From NCBI GenBank assembly GCA_003230965.1, contig QIHL01000082.1:1-17811 (forward strand): DNA of 17,811 nt, given 5' to 3'. How positions within the stretch are numbered: position 1 is the first letter of the stretch; the number at the start of each line of letters is the position of its first letter. This stretch comes from Candidatus Magasanikiibacteriota bacterium (GTDB lineage Bacteria; Patescibacteriota; Patescibacteriia; Magasanikbacterales; UBA922). The notes under the pieces are model-generated. The model saw only the letters and a program-made list of their open reading frames with translations. It made no database searches and was not told the DNA's origin. The translations under genes were made by a program, and so were the position numbers. Below, piece by piece: positions 15,655-17,811 of the stretch.

Positions 15655-16164
15655 ATGGCAAGAGTATTAAAAACAGAGCGAATTCTCGGCATTGATCCAG
15701 GCTTTGGTCGTATGGGCTACGGCATTATTGAAGGTGCTAGAGATAAGTGGAAATTGATTGCTGTCGGATGTATTGAAACTGATCCAAAAAAATCACTTTC
15801 AGATAGATTATTTTTGATTCATCAGGCGATTGTATTGCTCATAAAAAAGTATTATCCTACTCGTGCGGCAGTAGAAGAATTATTTTTTTCAAAAAATGCA
15901 AAAACAGCGATGGATGTGGGGCAGGCGAGGGGAGTAATTTTGCTTACATTGCGTCAGGCAAAAGTGTCATTTAATGAGTTCACACCAAGTGAAATTAAAC
16001 AAGCAATTGTCGGGTATGGAAAAGCGGAAAAGTCACAAGTGCAGTATATGGTTCAGACTATTTTGAAACTCAAAAAACCTGTGAAGCAAGATGACGCTGC
16101 TGATGCGTTGGCAGTTGCGCTAACTCTTGGCAGTGTATCTCATTTTTTTGCCAAATGTGCATAA
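15655..16164 (+). CDS. ruvC: Crossover junction endodeoxyribonuclease RuvC
   Basis: RuvC is a dimeric, Mg2+-dependent nuclease that cuts Holliday junctions symmetrically during recombination, normally guided by RuvAB, and so works downstream of RecA. The protein is 169 residues, close to the usual 160-175. The RNase H-like fold and its four acidic catalytic residues are visible: D14 in LGIDPGFGRMGYG, E74 in AAVEELFFSKNAKTAMDVGQARG, and D147 and D150 in QDDAADALAVAL (E. coli D7, E66, D138, D141). YGKAEKSQVQYMV matches the DNA-binding segment. ruvA and ruvB are not adjacent in this window. The next gene begins 72 nt later but has its own extended -10. Confidence 0.95.
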   Translation: MARVLKTERILGIDPGFGRMGYGIIEGARDKWKLIAVGCIETDPKKSLSDRLFLIHQAIVLLIKKYYPTRAAVEELFFSKNAKTAMDVGQARGVILLTLRQAKVSFNEFTPSEIKQAIVGYGKAEKSQVQYMVQTILKLKKPVKQDDAADALAVALTLGSVSHFFAKCA

Positions 16165-16200
16165 GTTGTTTGTAATTTAGTCATGAGGAAATATTTTTTG

Positions 16201-16209
16201 TGCTATACT
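16201..16209 (+). promoter_or_regulatory. Extended -10 promoter of the peptidoglycan-binding protein gene
   Basis: TGCTATACT, identical to the element upstream of ftsK. No clear -35 is present. The predicted start near 16215 is downstream of the in-frame ATGs at 16183 and 16210, which argues for translation from the ATG at 16237. Confidence 0.6.
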
Positions 16210-16236
16210 ATGAAGATAGTATTTTTATTTTTTTAT

Positions 16237-17670
16237 ATGATACAGGAACAATATATTCAAGGTAAGGGCATAGTACGTATAGGATTTTTATTTAGTTTTA
16301 TTCTCCTCGCACTTTTTATAGTGTTTGGACAGACACATTTTGTATACGCAGCAGCACAAGCTGCGACTGATGATTCTGCCACTACATTTTTTACCGCCAT
16401 AGGACGAACAAATAATCTCACAATTGGCTCGGTGCATTATTCCGTGGTGGTTGATACTGCAAATTATTCTCGTGTAACGATTACTTTGGCTGGGGGTACA
16501 CATACATTTAAGTATACATTATATAGAGGTGTTGAGAAGGACATTGATTTGAATGGAGATGGGAGTAATGATGTTCAAATGTTTTATGATGGGTTTTATA
16601 ATGGCGGACCAAAATTAGATTTTGTAGATTTACTTGCTAAGCAAGCCACAACGACGACTACGACTACGATTATAAAAACAACAGCATCAAACTGTTCTTT
16701 AACTGTCGGGAAAGTATATAAAAGTGCAAACTCGTCTGCTGTCTATTATGTGGATGTTGCTCACAATAGTGATGGGACAATAAATACAAAGATTGCATGT
16801 GCAAAACGTCCATTTGATAATTCTCATGTATTTTTTACTTACTTCTCTTCTTGGAATGATGTACAAAAAGTTTCAGCTGATTTACTTGATTCTGTTTCTA
16901 ATGATGTGCTTGGGTTTATGCCTTGGGGACCGAAATATACACCAGGTAATGGAAGTTTAGTAAAAGCAGTATCTAATCCTCATGTCTATGTTTTGCTTGG
17001 TAATAAAAAATATTGGATTAGTTCTGGTGCAGTATTGAATGCACTTCATTATTCTTTTCATTGGATTGAAGATGTGTCGCCAGAGTTGCTTGGGCAATAT
17101 ACAACAGGTACTGCCATGAGCAATATGACGTATCATCCGAATGGAACACTAATTAAATATGCAGGGTCTCCAAAAGTTTATGTTCTAGCACCTGCATCTA
17201 CAACAACTATACAGACGACTACAACTGATTCGTATGGTCGGCAAGTAAAGAAGTATATTTCTAACAGTGATGTGTTAATTTCTAGAAATGACCGTGCTGA
17301 TAGAATTATTACTGTTTCTTCCAGCGAAGAATATACTGATGGAGGTGATGTTGGCGTACTTAAAAAAGATGATATTCATGCCAAAGATATTAAAGTAGAG
17401 AAAGAAAAAGAACCAGTAAAAGAGAAAGAAAAAGAGTCAGTAAAAGCATCTGTTTTTAAGTTTGTAAAACAATTGTCAGTTGGTGACAGTGGAAAAGTTG
17501 TAACAAATTTGCAAAATAAGTTGACCAGACTTGGCATATATTCTGGACCAGTTACTGGATACTTTGGGAAAGAGACAAAGAAAGCAGTAGATGATTTACA
17601 AAAAGATCACGGGTTGGAGCGTGTTGGCGTGGTCGGTCCACAAACACGAAAAATTCTTAATGATAATTAA
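16237..17670 (+). CDS. Exported protein with 'LVK' surface repeats and C-terminal peptidoglycan-binding domain
   Basis: Read from the ATG at 16237, the protein has about 477 residues. Residues 1-38 are a signal peptide (hydrophobic core about 15-31, cleavage near FVYA-AAQ). A unique region of about 45-135 carries DLNGDGSND (about 104-112), a calcium-loop-like D-x-N-x-D-G motif. A threonine-rich linker follows at about 137-149. Two related units (NGSLVKAVSNPHVYVLLGNKKYWIS and NGTLIKYAGSPKVYVL) resemble a repeat common in exported CPR proteins. A Lys/Glu-rich spacer (about 375-405) precedes a peptidoglycan-binding domain (PF01471 type) at about 410-475 (LSVGDSGKVVTNLQNKLTRLG ... YFGKETKKAVDDLQ). 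I infer an envelope protein anchored to the wall; no catalytic domain is visible. In-frame ATGs at 16183 and 16210 exist, but the promoter overlaps them. Confidence 0.85.
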   Translation: MIQEQYIQGKGIVRIGFLFSFILLALFIVFGQTHFVYAAAQAATDDSATTFFTAIGRTNNLTIGSVHYSVVVDTANYSRVTITLAGGTHTFKYTLYRGVEKDIDLNGDGSNDVQMFYDGFYNGGPKLDFVDLLAKQATTTTTTTIIKTTASNCSLTVGKVYKSANSSAVYYVDVAHNSDGTINTKIACAKRPFDNSHVFFTYFSSWNDVQKVSADLLDSVSNDVLGFMPWGPKYTPGNGSLVKAVSNPHVYVLLGNKKYWISSGAVLNALHYSFHWIEDVSPELLGQYTTGTAMSNMTYHPNGTLIKYAGSPKVYVLAPASTTTIQTTTTDSYGRQVKKYISNSDVLISRNDRADRIITVSSSEEYTDGGDVGVLKKDDIHAKDIKVEKEKEPVKEKEKESVKASVFKFVKQLSVGDSGKVVTNLQNKLTRLGIYSGPVTGYFGKETKKAVDDLQKDHGLERVGVVGPQTRKILNDN

Positions 17671-17717
17671 ATACATTAGTGCAAGATTTTTATACTATAA
17701 TTTGTTTTAAGATTAAC

Positions 17718-17726
17718 TTATCCACA
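17718..17726 (+). promoter_or_regulatory. Perfect DnaA-box sequence
   Basis: TTATCCACA matches the DnaA box consensus exactly. It is a single copy in the short spacer before the next gene, so I infer at most a DnaA-responsive or chance site, not an origin. Confidence 0.3.
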
Positions 17727-17753
17727 TGGTGTGTTTATGAGTATTTCATTTCA

Positions 17754-17762
17754 TGGTATACT
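17754..17762 (+). promoter_or_regulatory. Extended -10 promoter for the gene at the window end
   Basis: TGGTATACT is the third TGnTATACT element in this window, again without a good -35. The predicted start near 17769 is about 26 nt before the ATG at 17795. Confidence 0.5.
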
Positions 17763-17794
17763 CTAAAAATATTATCAATGTGACTACTTTTTTT

Positions 17795-17811
17795 ATGGGT
17801 ACATCAAAGAT
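17795..17811 (+). CDS. Possible start of a further gene (first five codons only)
   Basis: An ATG at 17795 opens MGTSK and runs off the window. It is supported only by the extended -10 upstream at the right distance and by the spacer before it. The earlier ATG at 17778 is followed at once by TGA. The product cannot be guessed. Confidence 0.35.

Noticed and set aside
1..17811. CRISPR array, insertion sequence, prophage or tRNA gene
   Set aside because: I found no regularly spaced repeats, transposase-like protein, phage gene or cloverleaf in the gaps; all large open frames are accounted for by core genes and three envelope or transport genes.

Overview
This AT-rich 17.8 kb window looks like a chromosomal housekeeping segment of an uncultivated candidate-phylum bacterium of the Patescibacteria/CPR type, most likely in the Parcubacteria-like part. 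The placement is inferred from gene content and protein style: an RpoC with a highly charged extra coiled coil near its N-terminus, exported proteins joining NBR1-like Ig domains to SpoIID or 'LVK' repeats to a peptidoglycan-binding domain, and genes without recognisable Shine-Dalgarno sequences. The standard genetic code fits: the permease ends in TGA exactly where the convergent rpoC ends.

Layout: (1) 1-1861, plus strand, the 3' part of an exported SpoIID/LytB-domain protein whose signal peptide begins outside the window. (2) 1942-6176, minus strand, a cell-division and DNA-maintenance cluster read as ftsK, then a RodZ-like HTH membrane protein, then recA; recA also has its own strong promoter. 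(3) 6177-6822, a long gene-free region with a leaderless-type ftsK promoter on one side and, on the other, a near-consensus promoter followed by a ~350-nt structured leader that ends in a terminator-like hairpin just before rpoB. (4) 6823-14220, rpoB and rpoC, the two largest RNA polymerase subunits. (5) 14221-15528, minus strand, an APC-family permease ending back to back with rpoC. (6) 15655-17670, plus strand, ruvC and an exported peptidoglycan-binding protein. (7) 17671-17811, a promoter and probably the first codons of a further gene.

The genes fall into three functions: transcription (rpoB, rpoC), chromosome processing (RecA strand exchange, RuvC Holliday-junction cleavage, FtsK translocation at the septum), and cell envelope or shape (SpoIID-domain protein, RodZ-like protein, peptidoglycan-binding protein, permease).

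Two points deserve attention. First, rpoB is broken: the frame shifts near 9451-9453 and about five conserved codons are missing, including the active-site lysine equivalent to E. coli beta K1065. In an essential single-copy gene this is most simply an assembly or sequencing deletion of about 16 nt, but it needs checking against reads. Second, the rpoB leader holds several long inverted repeats and a terminator-like hairpin, suggesting an attenuated rpoBC operon or a separate small structured RNA. I recognise no tRNA, rRNA, CRISPR array, insertion sequence or phage gene here.
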